Notes: generated by a model not told the origin, from the letters alone. DNA of 64,000 nucleotides from Daphnia pulex (GCF_021134715.1 NC_060022.1:2051001-2115000), one strand, 5' to 3'; positions 1 to 12,266 are shown, numbered from the stretch's first letter. Program-made: numbers and translations.

Positions 1-162
1 TGGGGTCGGACGCATGCGGGATCAGTCGAGCTTGGAATGTGTGGCTGGCGCATCGCTTGATTTCTTTAACTGCATATTTTTCTCATTTCTTTTTTATATT
101 TCCTTTATTTATTTTTTTAATGAAATTTTCTAACGCTTTAAACAAAATTAATTGCGCAATAG
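1..162. other. Intron-like sequence at the left edge
   Basis: This T-rich stretch has a branch-point-like CTAAC near 129-134 and an AG at 161-162, which fits a 3' splice site in front of the first visible exon of the gene to the right. The reading frame stays open through it from an ATG at 39, but it translates as a hydrophobic run typical of a T-rich intron. I therefore treat it as intron, not a signal peptide. Confidence 0.55.
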
Positions 163-3100
163 TGGCACCCATACCCGCTGCTCGTAATAAAATCCCTCGC
201 CCTGTAAAATCTGCTACTGCATCAGCGCGTCGCGAAGGCCGAGTTGAATCGGTGGTGAACAACCATCGCGAACAGCCAAAATTGCCCAACTCCTCCTCCT
301 CCTCTTTGCCGAGCAGTCCGTCATCAGACGCCGACGATTTGACCTTGGACAGCGAAAGCCTGAACATGTTTTCCAGCCGGAATGAGCTCAATCAAACGAC
401 TAAAGCTCAACGGGCGGCTGCGGTGGATAAACGGCCAGAGCAGCTGAAATCGCCATCGATTGAAAGAAATGCGGAAGCGATGCGTTTGAAATTCGCCCAA
501 GAGCGGCAGCAGCAGCGCAAAAAGGCTGAACTTGAAATGGCTTCCGCCCGCATTGAAACGGTGGAACAGCGGACCGCATCGCCTCCGGAAGTGGAAGAAC
601 GATCGAAGCGAAAAAAATGGGATCGGTCCCCACCAAAGTTGCTCCAAGTATTGGCGACAGCGCGAAGCGGAGCCACGTCAGATGATGATGACGAAATGAC
701 ATTGGCGGTTCCAGTGTCGCCAATGCGACGGTCTCGAATTCCCAGTGTTGTAGCCAGTCGGACGAGTAGCGTCAGCGAATTTTTCAGCCTCTCTGAGGAC
801 GAAGATGAAATGCCGATTCCGGTGGTGGTGGTGGTGGCGGCGCCCAAAGAATTCCGCAGTGATGATGAAGTGAAAAAGGAGGAAGACGACGACCCGGATG
901 CGACTTTTGCTGCAATGTGCGCCGCTCTAGCCAGGCGGAAACAGCGAGGTGAGCCACAATTGCCCAATGACGTGAGCCCGACGGTGCCAATTGAGACGCT
1001 CCAGCCTCTGATCCATGTGGATGGATGCAGCAGCGGCAGCAGCAGCCCCCCGGGAGTTGATGGTGACGCAAGTAATGGCGTAGGATTTTGGCATCAATCA
1101 AGCAACGAACAAGGTTGGATAACCGAGAAAAACCACGAAACCACTTCTTCCACCTCACCACGTTCAACATCACCTGCACTTCGTAGATCGAGCAGTTTCA
1201 ATGACGTTCCAGGCGATTCGCTCCTCTTCCCCCTACTTTCTAATTCTTCCTTCTCTGCTGTCTTGTAAGTTGGTTCTTTCTCTCTTCTTTCTTTTCTGTA
1301 TTTTCTTTCACTCGGGTAGGGGGATAGAATTATTTAGCTTTTCACTTTTCTCCAAAGTGTAGAACTAACCCCTAAAACTTTTTTAAGTGGTCGTTTATTT
1401 CTCTCAGCATGAACACTTACAAAAAAAAACTTGTTACTTAAATCATTAGGCACTTAAAAGCTTTATTGCTTCGGTTTCGGATGGGAGATGACTTTTTTGA
1501 ATGCCGGCCTTAAACTCCATACCCTTTTAGTTTTCTTTCCCAATAACTTTTTTATTTATTTTTAACATTTTTTTTTTTTTTTTTTTTTTTGTTTTATTAT
1601 TTTTGGACTTTGAAACTTTAACCAAAACAAAACTTAACGACGCCCCCCGTTTGCAAATGTTGTTGTGTACTCTTACTAACAGATCGAGTCGTGGCGATTA
1701 CGAGGACTTACCGCTCTTGTTGATCAATAACGACGCAGACGGACGCCACTCTCAAGGTGCATGCGATGGCATTTTTTCCTCTTCAGTTTTTCTTTTGTTA
1801 TTTATTTATTTTTTTCTTTTAAACAAACCTTACTACTGTTGGTATATATTCTGTAACCCCCTTTGTTGTACGTGTTAAGCTCACGTCTCGGCTCGAATTT
1901 GTCTATACCCTACTCCCCCCTTCTAGACTCGTAGCTGGCTCGTTTGACATTTCCGAGGTAATGTCGCTCGTATTTTTCTATATATTTTTTGGTCGCCTAT
2001 TCTTTTATTTTTATCTAAAAGAAAAACAAAAAAGTATATTCGTGTCAACCGACACGCATCTCTTTGTGTTTAGAGTGTGACACCCTGAAAGGTAAAAGAA
2101 CAAAAACTCCTTTTTCGTTTTCTTTTTTGGCAAATAGCGATTTGCCTGGGTTATTTTTGTTTCCCGAGTGCGTCTGGTTGTGTGTGTGTGGCTTCATTTA
2201 GATTCTGATTAATCGAGATCGATGGTATAGTCGAGAAAAATATGGTAGGGTCGTTAAATACTAACAAGAGGATTGGGGGATTTTGTTTTTAGATTTGGAC
2301 AGCCCCCGATCAAGCGAAGGAGATTCGTCGAACAATACTTCCGAGCGTCCAGCCAATTCTGTATCTTCAGAGGACGATTACGAGCTGCTCAATTATCGAC
2401 GAGAAAAGATTGAACCGGCGATTGTGGAGAAGAATGGACCGTTCAGCGAAGCTCACGAGAAGGAAGAAGTGGTCGTTTCAGAACCCATTTACACGATGGT
2501 GATCAAATCGCCTAGACCTCTAGTAGCCGTAAATGTGGGACCGGAAAAGGATGACAAATCTGGACAGACTAATGGAGACGTACACGTGGATGAACCGGAC
2601 AGGATGGAAGTCAAAGCCAGCCCAATTCCGGCAGAGGAGGGGCCTGAGATGGAGAGGGATGCGGGAGACGGTCAAACCGAATCGCCCATCATGTGGGAGT
2701 ACAAATTGCCAGCTCCGCCCACACCTTTCCAGGATTCGATCCAGTCGCCTTTGGATAAACTGCAGATTGCCAGCGAATCCGATTCGAGCCGTTCGAGACG
2801 CAGTTCCATGTCGACCGACAGCCTGCAGCACAACAGGAGTGCGGAAGAAGAAGATCTTGTCAAGGATTCGCCTCGTTCATCGATCGGTTCTCAAGAAGAA
2901 CCCGTGGCCCCACAAGTTGTGCCCAAGATCTCGATCAAAGAGGATTGCGACACTAACGAAGATGCTATCAAGTTGGATCTCGGTGCCGAATTGCAAGGTG
3001 AAAGCGCTACAGAAGAACCAGCGGTGAATGGCTCCCCGGTTGAAGAGGTTTTAAAAGTGGTGGTGGTGGAAGAAAAAGTTGTTGTTCTCCAGTCAAGTGA

Positions 3101-5406
3101 CCCGGAGGCTAAGCCGTACGGGGTTGAATCGACGACTGACGAGCCTTTGTCACTCGAGCCCACTTCATTGCCACCAGTGCCTAGCACTTTGCCGCCGTGC
3201 GATAGCGACGATGACTCGATTGGCCAACCCGATATGCGCTTTTCAATCGCCACTTATACTGTTCGTGTCAACAAAGATTCGACCTATGAGAAGAAGCTGG
3301 CCCGATCCGGTTCTCCCGAGGAATTGACCAAAGTGCAGATCGAACCGGTTGCTGGTAAACTTATTTACATTTCAGATAAATACGGCGATTAAAACTAATT
3401 TGTTGTGTTGTTGTATTAGTTCCGGAAAAGAAGGTCGACGATCCGTTACCTTTGGTAGCAGAAACAAAGGAGCCGGAAACAATTGCTGATCCAGTTAAGA
3501 CTGACGAGAACTCCGGAAGTAGCAGTGCTGCTGTCCCACCAGCTGCCCAGCTCCCATTGCCGATGTTAAATGCCGACTTTATCCAACAGTTTCAAAATGC
3601 ACTTCATTCTATCACAGGTATGTTATTTGACAGTTGATTGACACAACACACATTGGTCCTTCCGGTTCGATTGTGAGTGGCATTCTTTTGTTGGCGGATG
3701 TTGTTATTGTTTTGGGTTTCTTTTGTTTTGTTTAGATCCAAAGGCCCGCGCCTTGCAGGAAGAGTTTTTGCGTTTACAGCAACAGTTCCTGACTCTGCAA
3801 ATGCAAGCGGCTGTCCAACAGAACGTCACTCCGGTATCGACAGAATCTACTTCCGTTGCAGCTCATTGTGAGACCATCAAAGTGGAAGACAAGGTTGTGG
3901 AGATTGAAGTTCCAAAGGTCCTGGATCCACCAATCGAATTTTGCGTGGAATCCGATTCCAAACGAATTCTACCGGTGGAATCACCTGTCGAAATCCCGCT
4001 CAAGACTATCGAACCAATTGAAAACCAATCACAGTACGATCGATAATTTCTTAATCTCGCTAGTTTCGAATGTTTATAAAAGTCTCTCGTTTATTTCTTA
4101 TCTTTTACAGGAAGGAACAGATCGAAGTTGAACCTGAAGCGACAGTTTACCGTTACGCTGGGCCTCCTCAAGTCAAACTCGATACGTGGAAGCCTGGCAG
4201 GCCGCGTTCAGAAGTGATTGATTTCAGCCGCTCTTCTTCGTTCAACGTCCCATTGGCGCCTGTAGAGAAGAAAATTGATTTGCCAGTGAAAAATACCCCG
4301 GCCCCAACAGTTGCGGCGATGGAAAGCCCCGCCAGTCCGACCGTGGCAACCATTCCCGAAGAAGTGGTCGTCGTTCCAGCTCAGTTGCCTGAAATTGCAG
4401 AAGAAGAGAGCAAAATCAAATCGATCGTCATTGTTCCAGAAGTCGAGGAAACGTTGGACGTTCGCGAGAAGATTGAACACATCGAAAGCAGCAGTAATAA
4501 TAGTAGCAGCAGCACCAGCCCCGTTCCCAAACCTGTCGTTTTGCGTAAATCATCGTTCATGACGGCTCGTCCGTTTGAGGCTCGCCCAGTTTCTATGCCC
4601 ATCAAGAGGCCCAACTTTACGCCGATGGTTATTCAGCCTGTGCCCTTCGTCTTTGGCAAGATTCGAGCTCCCGAAGTGCGTGGTTTTGCTTCGCTGCCGC
4701 CTGATAATAGAAGCGAAATGCAGAGCATTAGGACAACTGGTTCGGCGGGGATAGCTCCATTTTCAGCGGTCAACAAACCTCGTCCAGTTTCAACGGTTAG
4801 TAAGGAAAATCCCACGGTTGTTATTCGAAATAAACTGATCGAATCAGCCCGCCGGCCGTCAGCGGAGCTCAATGGCATACCTATCAAATTAGAGGATTCC
4901 TCTGATCAGGTACTTTGCCAAAAATCGACAGATAAAATGTGTGTTAAACTTTTCCCATTATTTACTTTTGCTTGTTTTCTAAATTGCAGCTGGAGAAGGA
5001 AGTTAAAGAGAGCGTCCCTATCGTATCGGAAACACGCCGGGCTTCGAATTCGTCTCGCCCACTTTCGATGCCGATGAGTAGCAGTCTCTTGTTGGCCGCT
5101 GGGGCAGGCGGGGCAGTCAATAAACCCCAACCAGTTGTCTCCGAAATTTCGATTCAGCCTATTTCTCCTACTGCCCAACCGTCTGTTGTTTCCGGTGCCG
5201 ATCCTACGTCAATTTCCGGAAGACGATCCTTGTCTTCGAAATTTGTCCGCAAAGTTGATCCTAGAGAAGAGCTTCTCAACTCCATCCGAAGCTTTGCCAA
5301 CGGAGGTTCCCTAAAGAAGGTAATAGTATTTTTGTTTTATTAAATGTAATTTGATTAACATACATTTTTTTAAATTCTATAGACTGGAACTAGCTTGGAG
5401 AAGTAG
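163..5406 (+). CDS. Cordon-bleu-like WH2-domain protein, 3' part of gene
   Basis: Eight exons join in frame: 163-1264, 1683-1756, 2293-3354, 3420-3617, 3736-4033, 4111-4909, 4990-5319 and 5383-5406 (TAG). All junctions are GT-AG and phases match, including a small 74-bp exon. The visible part encodes about 1,295 residues, mostly acidic and Ser/Pro/Val-rich, so probably disordered. A glutamine- and leucine-rich segment near 3740-3800 may form a short coiled coil. The last 30 residues contain REELLNSIRSFANGGSLKK, which fits the WH2 actin-monomer-binding motif (amphipathic helix then LKKT). Cordon-bleu and COBLL1 also are long, disordered and end in WH2 motifs, so a Cobl-type actin regulator is the best guess. 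The N-terminus, where a ubiquitin-like domain would lie, is outside the window. The family name is an inference; the exon structure is well supported. Confidence 0.75.
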
Positions 5407-5913
5407 GAACATGTGTAAACAAGTCAATGCTGTCTGTGTCAAAATTCCTTGCTATATAAAAAAACGCCGTTAAAGTTTCTATTCACATTCCAGGTTAATC
5501 ATTTAAAAAATGTGTTGCAGTTTTGAGACATTCGTTTCACAGTTAGTTTTTTCCTTCTTTTTTTTTCTTCGAGATAATAATTATATCAATAAAAACTGTT
5601 ATGCATTCCAAACCTGTTATGCTTATTCATTGTTTACTCCGTAATGCGCAAATCCTTTAAGATGAACGAAAGTTGTTAACGGAAGTTATAAATTAATTTG
5701 TCTATAAAAAGAAGCCTGGTTCATTTTCACATTCAATTTCAATGCCCTAAATGTAAACCCCACGAAGAATGGGCAAATAAATACACTTGTCATACAACCA
5801 TTTCGAGAATAAATTGCGTTATATATTTTTCTCTTTCATCACTTTAATAGAATCGATGTAGTTTTAAGGACGAGATACGGTCAAATTAACTTAGGCAGCT
5901 TTGGAATTTCTCA
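5407..5913. other. Shared 3' intergenic region of two convergent genes
   Basis: This AT-rich stretch separates the stop codons of the Cobl-like gene (+) and syntaxin-8 (-). It holds an AATAAA at 5588-5593 for the plus-strand gene and an ATTAAA on the minus strand (5843-5848) that could serve syntaxin-8. No coding potential was seen. Confidence 0.6.
5588..5593 (+). promoter_or_regulatory. AATAAA polyadenylation signal of the Cobl-like gene
   Basis: A canonical AATAAA lies 182 bases after the stop codon of the plus-strand gene, followed by T-rich sequence. Confidence 0.55.
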
Positions 5914-7092
5914 TTAATGTTTCGGAATAGAAGCGACTACAACGATGGCAACAAACAACAACAGGATTACCATCCAATATCCTGAAGTGAAAACAAAGAA
6001 ATTATTGCATCTGTCTGAAGCACCTTATCTAACAAGATCTGTGTTTACCAAAAGTACGATCCTTCCGATCAACTACAGTTATTGTTGAAGTTTGCTGTGC
6101 CATTCGATCCCGAGTGCGATCAACGTTGTCTGCGATGTTTTCAATCAAATCTAAACCAAGAAAATACAATTTTTATTATTATTTTATGATAATTAATCAA
6201 AAGAATTTACCATTTTGTGATTCAACTTCATCACCAATTGTCTGGGCAATTTGCCTTTGCCTGCCAATAATTCTCGAAAGCTCATCCAGCCCTCTGTCTT
6301 GATCTAGAAAATACATTTTTATTAAGACACATATGAATAACACATTTAAATCCACTAACCTGCCATAATTTGGACTTGGATTTGTTTGAGTTCACGATGA
6401 GGGATATGTTCACTAGTCATTGCAGATGATGATGGATTTGAAGAGGTTGTTGTTCCTGATGACAATTTACTAAGGGATTGGCTCTTATCCAACACGCTAT
6501 AGTAAACAGAAAACTGTAAATGAAAATATTTCTATTCATAGTATGAAAAACTACAAACCTGCTATTGACAGAATTCAGAAGCTGCTTATGTTTGCTTAAA
6601 AGATCTTCAAGGAGAAGGCCCCGCCGTTCTTTCTCTCTTGCAGTCCTGAGTGAAAAGTTTTAGAAATGAGCTAACTTCATTAATGTTAGGTGGAAGTCAA
6701 TACAATACAATTGTTTATTTTGTGAGAGCCGTTCAAGATGTCCTTTAAGACTTTGGATTTCACTGTAAAGTTGACTCAAGCTATTCCTCAACTGAAAAGA
6801 AAGTCTTGCATGTGCTTGAGAATTCTTTGGTAGGTGATCCCTTTCATTAAAAATCCCCAGTAATGAAAAATGTAATTTTTCAGCAGATGAGAACTCCTTT
6901 TCCCTGGTTTGATGGATACAATTAAGAATTAATGTGATAACATCTACAGATGCAGCAACAAAAATTTGTCTTTCGTATTATTTGGTAAGAGCTTGGGCCA
7001 GAACCACAAGGTAAAATATTGACATTATCTAAAAGATTAGTTTTGTTTACTTACCAGGCATTAGCGTCGTTTCCCAAATCGACGAGCGCCAT
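5914..7092 (-). CDS. Stx8: Syntaxin-8, endosomal Qc-SNARE
   Basis: Seven exons join in frame on the minus strand: 7092-7055, 6903-6709, 6645-6559, 6496-6360, 6303-6211, 6150-6049 and 5981-5914. They give 239 residues; vertebrate syntaxin-8 has 236. The N-terminal half carries the helical region with ERRGLLLEDLLSKH. The SNARE helix begins DRGLDELSRIIGRQRQIAQT and continues through exons 5 and 6. A C-terminal tail anchor (VILLLFVAIVVVA) is followed by only five residues. Known role: the light-chain Qc-SNARE that pairs with syntaxin-7, Vti1b and VAMP8 in late endosome fusion; it inserts by its tail anchor and has no signal peptide. The ATG at 7092 fits the start of the family. It is head-to-head with bestrophin 1. 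Confidence 0.93.
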
Positions 7093-7666
7093 TCTTTCAT
7101 AGACGTCTGCTCGAGACAGCTGTCAAATGCGATGGTGTCGCTTTGTATATATATATACAGACTTGGGAAAGGGCAGGGAAAAACGAAAGAGAAAGAGAAT
7201 GGCCGGCGCCGGCCAGACATCACATCAGAATTCTTGTTGTGTCATTGTGACATTGTGTGTTATTCTTTCCCGTACCGTACGGTCGGTGCTTTAGTGTATT
7301 TATTCCTCGTGATGTTTAGTGAAAAGATTTATGAGTAGATATACACGAGGTCTATCAATTTCTGATTTCCAGTCTCCTGCGGCAGCCGGCAAGCCTGGTA
7401 AGTTATTATTGGTTTCACTTGAATTTAACCACTAGATTAGATTACACCTACACTACAAGGCCAAGTAGATACTAATTGTGGTTTAACTGGTATTATCAGG
7501 ATCGACATTTTTTCCTAATAAATTGGCCCACAGCTCGTAGTGTAACATTTAGTAGGAACGTAATGAGCAAAGAGTGAGAGTGGTTTGTTACAGCCACTTG
7601 GCCTTGTCCCACGTCTCTAAGTTATCCTCAAGTTCACGTTATAAGCTAGCACGGACGATTACGACG
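7093..7666. promoter_or_regulatory. Bidirectional promoter region, Stx8 / bestrophin 1
   Basis: 574 bases separate the two divergent start codons. The segment contains a GC-rich 16-bp perfect palindrome, TGGCCGGCGCCGGCCA, at 7200-7215, set in otherwise AT-rich DNA. A CTG|GTAAGT donor near 7395 suggests that bestrophin 1 has a 5' untranslated exon and intron here. From about 7392 rightwards the sequence is copied in every spacer of the 15-41 kb array. Confidence 0.55.
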
Positions 7667-9390
7667 ATGAATCCCATGTTTGGAAATCCGACGACTTCAA
7701 TTAAAACCTACAAGAAATTCATCGGCAATGTGTCTATTCTTCTGAAGTAACTCTTCCGTCATTGGCATTTTTGGCAATGCTATCTTATTCATTCAAAATT
7801 GTAATTTCAATTACTTTTATAGATGGAAACGAAGTGTTTACAAATTGTTATGGAAGCACATGGTGATCTACGCAATAGTATACATATGGCTGAGCATTCT
7901 CTACGAATTCATCCTCGACGAATATGGAAAAATGTTAAGTATTGGTCAATACATTCCAACAGTCTTATAATGGTAAACGTTCCACGCGCTGACTGAATAT
8001 CGTTTTCTATTTTTGTAAATTGTTTGTAGGAATTTCAGGGTCCTTGCCGAACATTGTTCCCGATATAGCGGTAGTATTAACCTTATGGTATTGCTTGGCT
8101 TCTTTACATCAACAGCCATGCAACGATTATACTCGATGCAAACACCCGAAACAGACCAATCAATTACCGTATTCATATTTTCACTGAAACCAGATCTACC
8201 TGAAGTAAGTCCAACTGAGAGTCATTTATCATTATAATGCAATAATTTTAATCGCTATTTTATTAAAGGGGCCTGTGATTATCGATCAATTTGTACGATG
8301 GCAATTGCTTGCTTTGATATTTTCATTTTGTCTGGTGTCTCATCCTATACGAAAAATCTATCCAAATCTTTCGTCCTTACAAACTGCAGGTAGTCTAATG
8401 ATTAGACCCTTCTTTTTTAGATTACCTTGTTATTTCTTTACAATTAACATATTTATATATATTTCAATCTAGGATTACTAACTCAAGACGAAAGGCAGAT
8501 CATAGAAGACTCTCTTTTGACTAACAAGAACACGTCCTGCGATCTCATTGTTATCGATTGTAAGAAATCTTTTTGCACTTAATTCAGTTGATCCCTAGTT
8601 AGCGATAATACCTTCATTTTTATCAAGGGATTTTGTTGCTTTTGAAGGAAACGTTCATGAAAAAACGATTTTTCAGCGAAGGCAACTACTTAAAGAACGT
8701 GGACGCAATTACTGCGTTCAAAAAGAGCTGTAAGAACATGACAAAATTTTCAGAGCAAAACCTCTCTCCAGCTCTGGTTCAGGTGCGCTCATAAGTTAAA
8801 TACTCTTAGTACAATAAGACTCTTCATTAAACTTCTTATCTTTTTTTATTCATAAGGCGGTTACTCTAGCAGTATACTGTTTTGGCTGTGTTACTATCAT
8901 GGCTCGAACTTTTGCCAAAGAAGAAGCACCAGTTGCTATCGCTATGATTACCTACATTCCAGTACTGCCGGCTATGCAGGTAATTTAAAAAAAATATTAA
9001 GTTATGACGGTCACTAATAAAGTTTTCATCGTAACCGATGAGCGCAGTTTTTTATTTACTTTGCCTGGCTCTGTTTTGGAAAAGCTGCGCTGGATCCATT
9101 TGGAGAAGATGAGGACGATATCAATGTTAAGCATCTTGCACAGTCACACGTGGAGGTACTACAACAGAAATTAAAAAAATCGAAAAACAATTAAACGACA
9201 ATAAATCTTGGCATATTTCCATAAGAATTCCACAAGGTTGAAATTACTCTACAATTTACATTTGGCGAATGTGTTTCCTGACTTGGTAACATTTTTACTT
9301 TATGCTTTTAATGTTCGCAATCTCAACCGCTTCTTACGAGTTTTAATGAATTTTCAGCCTCAGAAGTACTACGAATCGGTTCCGCTGTAA
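7667..9390 (+). CDS. Divergent bestrophin 1 (anion channel family)
   Basis: Ten exons join in frame: 7667-7746, 7823-7933, 8030-8204, 8269-8389, 8473-8559, 8628-8782, 8857-8979, 9048-9155, 9226-9285 and 9358-9390, giving 350 residues. Bestrophin landmarks in order: KWKRSVYKLLWK before the first membrane helix; INLMVLLGFF in the neck helix; DQFVRW; VIDWILLLLK; and the acidic calcium-clasp motif DPFGEDEDD near residues 300-308. Bestrophins are pentameric calcium-activated anion channels. The usual clasp Asn is Asp here, and the usual second neck Phe is Val. The typical NRWW after the neck is QRLY, so this is a divergent branch. It has fewer introns than its two relatives at 57-63 kb. An AATAAA follows at 9474-9479. 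Reading frames are intact; channel function is inferred. Confidence 0.88.
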
Positions 9391-9473
9391 AAACACTTCG
9401 ACGATTGCTGTATTTTAATCAATTTCTTTCCACCGCACAAATAGAAGAGATCAGAAATGTCAAATGTGTACCA

Positions 9474-9479
9474 AATAAA
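9474..9479 (+). promoter_or_regulatory. AATAAA polyadenylation signal of bestrophin 1
   Basis: A canonical AATAAA lies 84 bases downstream of the bestrophin 1 stop codon. Confidence 0.6.
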
Positions 9480-9812
9480 ATTAGTATTCCAAATTTGAAT
9501 GTCAGATGTGTCCGAAGATTCCTATCGACACGGTTGTTTAAATTGCGTGCTCTTTTGGTAAATATATCAGATCCACCAACTTAATGTTATAATTAAATAT
9601 TGTCTCAGTGAAATTTTTTATTTAATTTTTCTCTACTACTCGATAGGCAATTTCAAGTGGAAACTTGGGGGGGGGGGCGTTGAGGTGTAGAGACTAGTGA
9701 CTGGGTGCACTCTGCTGCGGACTGTGTTTCTCCTTCTGGGAGAAGAGCGCAGTTACTGGTGTGCTGCACATTACATCAACAATTACTTCGACAATTTTGA
9801 ATATAGAACAAG

Positions 9813-10020
9813 ACAATAGAACTCCAGTACCCGACAGTAGAACTCGTCGCGTTCGCGTAGTGGAGTTCTATTGTCGGGTATTTCTAATAATATTTAAAAA
9901 AATGAGATCTTATGTCTTTGGAGTTCTACTGTCGATGGAGTTGTACTGTCGCATACAAAGAAATTTTTAAAAATGGGGTTCTATCAGAGGGTTCTATTGT
10001 CGGTGGAGTTCTACTGTCAG
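9813..10020. repeat. Cluster of GAGTTCTAYTGTCG motif copies
   Basis: At least seven copies of a 12-15 base motif resembling GGAGTTCTACTGTCGG occur within about 210 bases. Two are inverted at the left (9813-9844). The others are direct, at 9861-9881, 9920-9951 and 9975-10020. The opposed copies at 9813-9881 form a short inverted repeat. It looks like the remains of a small mobile element with internal subrepeats. No coding sequence is present. Confidence 0.6.
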
Positions 10021-11287
10021 CAACCCTTCTTTACTGACCGCTAGATGTCACCGTCTTCAATTGTTTTGTCATGATGTATACAGCTTGCATCATGAAACAT
10101 GGCGAAACAAATTGTTGCTATTGTAGGCCTATACTTATTTTTCTGTGATTCCGAATACTGAATTGAACTTCGTTCGTGTAGGTTTATCTTGACCTAGTTT
10201 CCTTATTATTGTATATTACATCCATTTCTTCAAATTCTAGAAAGTCAGTCCGTCATTCCAACAAGTTGACTTAGTGCTCAGTCACTTTCCATCCATTAGA
10301 CCCTTATGCTGTCAAAAGCCTGAAACTCATATTTGAAGCCCACATACAGTGAAATTAGACAAAAGGTCTTGCGCATGGACCATAGGATCTTTTCTGAATC
10401 TTGCAAGTGTATCCTGTATCAGAATGTTATCTGTTATCTGTTTCTCTACAGCCGTTCAGAAGGCAACCCAGCTGAGAGATAGGTAGAGTTTTATTTTTCA
10501 TATATAAATTTGTGTAAATTTGTAAATAATATAGATAATTTTCCTTATCCCATTGCTACTTAGAGTTCCAGTTACAGTGAATGTACATGAAGAGTGTGAA
10601 GTGTATTTACATTTACCAGTTATCTGCTTCATGAAAGTCAAATGCCTTACTGAATTCGTCACCCAAATGATAAAGGTAAACACCATTATCACTTTTTACC
10701 ATGCTACTATGAGTTAATTTTGTTTAAGCTTCCTTTTAATTCCCAACTCGTTTTTGCAGAACTATTTGTGACGTCCCCTGAGATCGCGAGTCGGCCGCCA
10801 GTTTCAATCTACAACGCAGTTTCTTCATGGAATCGTAAGATCCTGAACTTGGGACTTCCACTACGGACTTCCACCACGGACTTCCACCAACATTCGGATC
10901 CTTATCTTCACGACGTACGCTGCTTCTTGTGCTTCACTGGCGAATTAGATCACTTCAGTGTTCGCTTCCGTCCGCTGTGAAATAACTGCAGTCACTCGCC
11001 ACGGGATTATGCCCAGGTAACCGACAATTGACTTACTTTCGTAGATTATCTACTAATAATCTAGTTGCGTTAAACTCTGGGTCTGTGTAATAATTCCAAA
11101 ATCAGACCCTTCTTGCGCGCAAACAAAGTTTTACTTGGACGTTTCTTTTTTCTAACGCTAGATGGCTTTTTGAAAATTTGCAGCTGTCAAAACAGTCAGT
11201 TTCAGTTATTTTGCACATCTTTTTGAACATTTATTGTCAGTTATTTTGTTGAAATATTTAGTTATAACTAACGATAACTATTCCCCC
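10021..11287. other. Intergenic DNA, no gene recognised
   Basis: Short open frames at 10498-10692 (-) and 10720-10980 (+) have no recognisable domains and no splice-supported continuation. I see no RNA gene or clear repeat here. Confidence 0.5.
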
Positions 11288-11677
11288 AACAAAGCTCACT
11301 TGTTAGGTTTTCGATATTTGATTTTTTATTTCTACTTCCGGTTTACTCATTTCAGTCTGTAGTTTAGTAAATATTCATCTGACGTACGAAAGAACCACAT
11401 ATTCGTGATCCTCGTAAAATTTGTGGTAAAGTTCACGTTTTGTTTTTTACGTATTCGTACTTCCGGTTTCGAAAATTTTCCTGAACTATAGTTCAGGAAA
11501 ATTCTCGATTTTGGCCAAATTTTGGATTTCGTTTAAATCACACCTAATCGACCCCAAATTTCATGGGGATCACGAATATGTGGTTTAATTTGACGACAGC
11601 TCGATGGTTGAGGCGCTGTGGTTACTTCCGGTATACTTCCGGAATTTTTAAAAAAAGACTAGCAAGTGAGCTTTGTT
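11288..11677. mobile_element. Foldback / MITE-like element
   Basis: The ends are inverted copies of AACAAAGCTCACTTGTTAG (11288-11306 against 11659-11677, one mismatch). Inside lies a second inverted pair of 19 bases, perfectly matched (11393-11411 and 11567-11585), centred on a 30-bp perfect palindrome at 11474-11503. All three share nearly the same centre, so the element can fold into one long interrupted hairpin. It carries four copies of ACTTCCGG (11334, 11459, 11624, 11635). There is no open reading frame, so it is non-autonomous. The family is not known to me. Confidence 0.72.
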
Positions 11678-11939
11678 CTGTTAACAGTTCTCAACATTGC
11701 AAGCTTGATTTAAACTCTAAAAAATTGCATATTTAAATCTTTTAGCTAAAAAACCTGATTATTGTTTCTTTCTGTATTATGTAACTTTCATTGGCATGTC
11801 AGTAAATAAGAACTGTTGTCTCTTTATTAAGGTAATGCAGAGGAAATTTCGAGAAGATGGACACCATAACGTCGCCGGTATCTCCAAAGTTTCAGCGCGG
11901 ATCATCATTTGTTGTTGGTAATGTGTTTGTGTTCGTTAA
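11678..11939. other. Spacer between two non-autonomous elements
   Basis: Nothing recognisable lies between the foldback element and the TTAA-flanked MITE, except that an 11857-12069 open frame starts here and runs into the MITE. That frame is chance or element-derived. Confidence 0.4.
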
Positions 11940-12266
11940 CCCGTTGTCTGCCACGCCTTTGTTCTCCCCTAGCTCCTTAGCACGGGCCGCGCTGTTCGGT
12001 CTCGTGGTTTTCATGCCACGGGGTCGGAGAGTCGCACCAGCCCCAGATTCGCCGCAAGGCGCCTGTTAGGCAATGCACCATAGGGACTTCCCCCTTGTCG
12101 ATACGGTGATGGATTCTAGAGGTTGTGCATTCCATCTTCTCCTGTCACCGTGTCAGCCCGGACTTGTCAGCAATGGCAAGTCCCACCTTGGCCATAGATC
12201 CTTCAGACGTGGCGCGTAGAGTAGTAGAGAACAACCTACGGGTTGTATGGCGTGGCAGCCAACGGG
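11940..12266. mobile_element. piggyBac-type MITE flanked by TTAA
   Basis: A 327-bp element begins CCCGTTGTCTGCCACGCC and ends with its inverse, one mismatch in the terminal repeat. It is flanked on both sides by TTAA (11936-11939 and 12267-12270). TTAA target duplication plus terminal repeats starting CCC is the signature of the piggyBac superfamily. It holds no transposase, so it is non-autonomous. The interior is GC-rich compared with its surroundings. Confidence 0.78.

Noticed and set aside
39-162. N-terminal extension of the first ORF as a signal or membrane segment
   Set aside because: The T-rich sequence, branch-point-like motif and AG at 161-162 fit an intron end better.
11857-12069. 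Plus-strand ORF of 70 aa near the TTAA-flanked MITE
   Set aside because: It runs from unique DNA into the MITE and has no protein similarity that I recognise.
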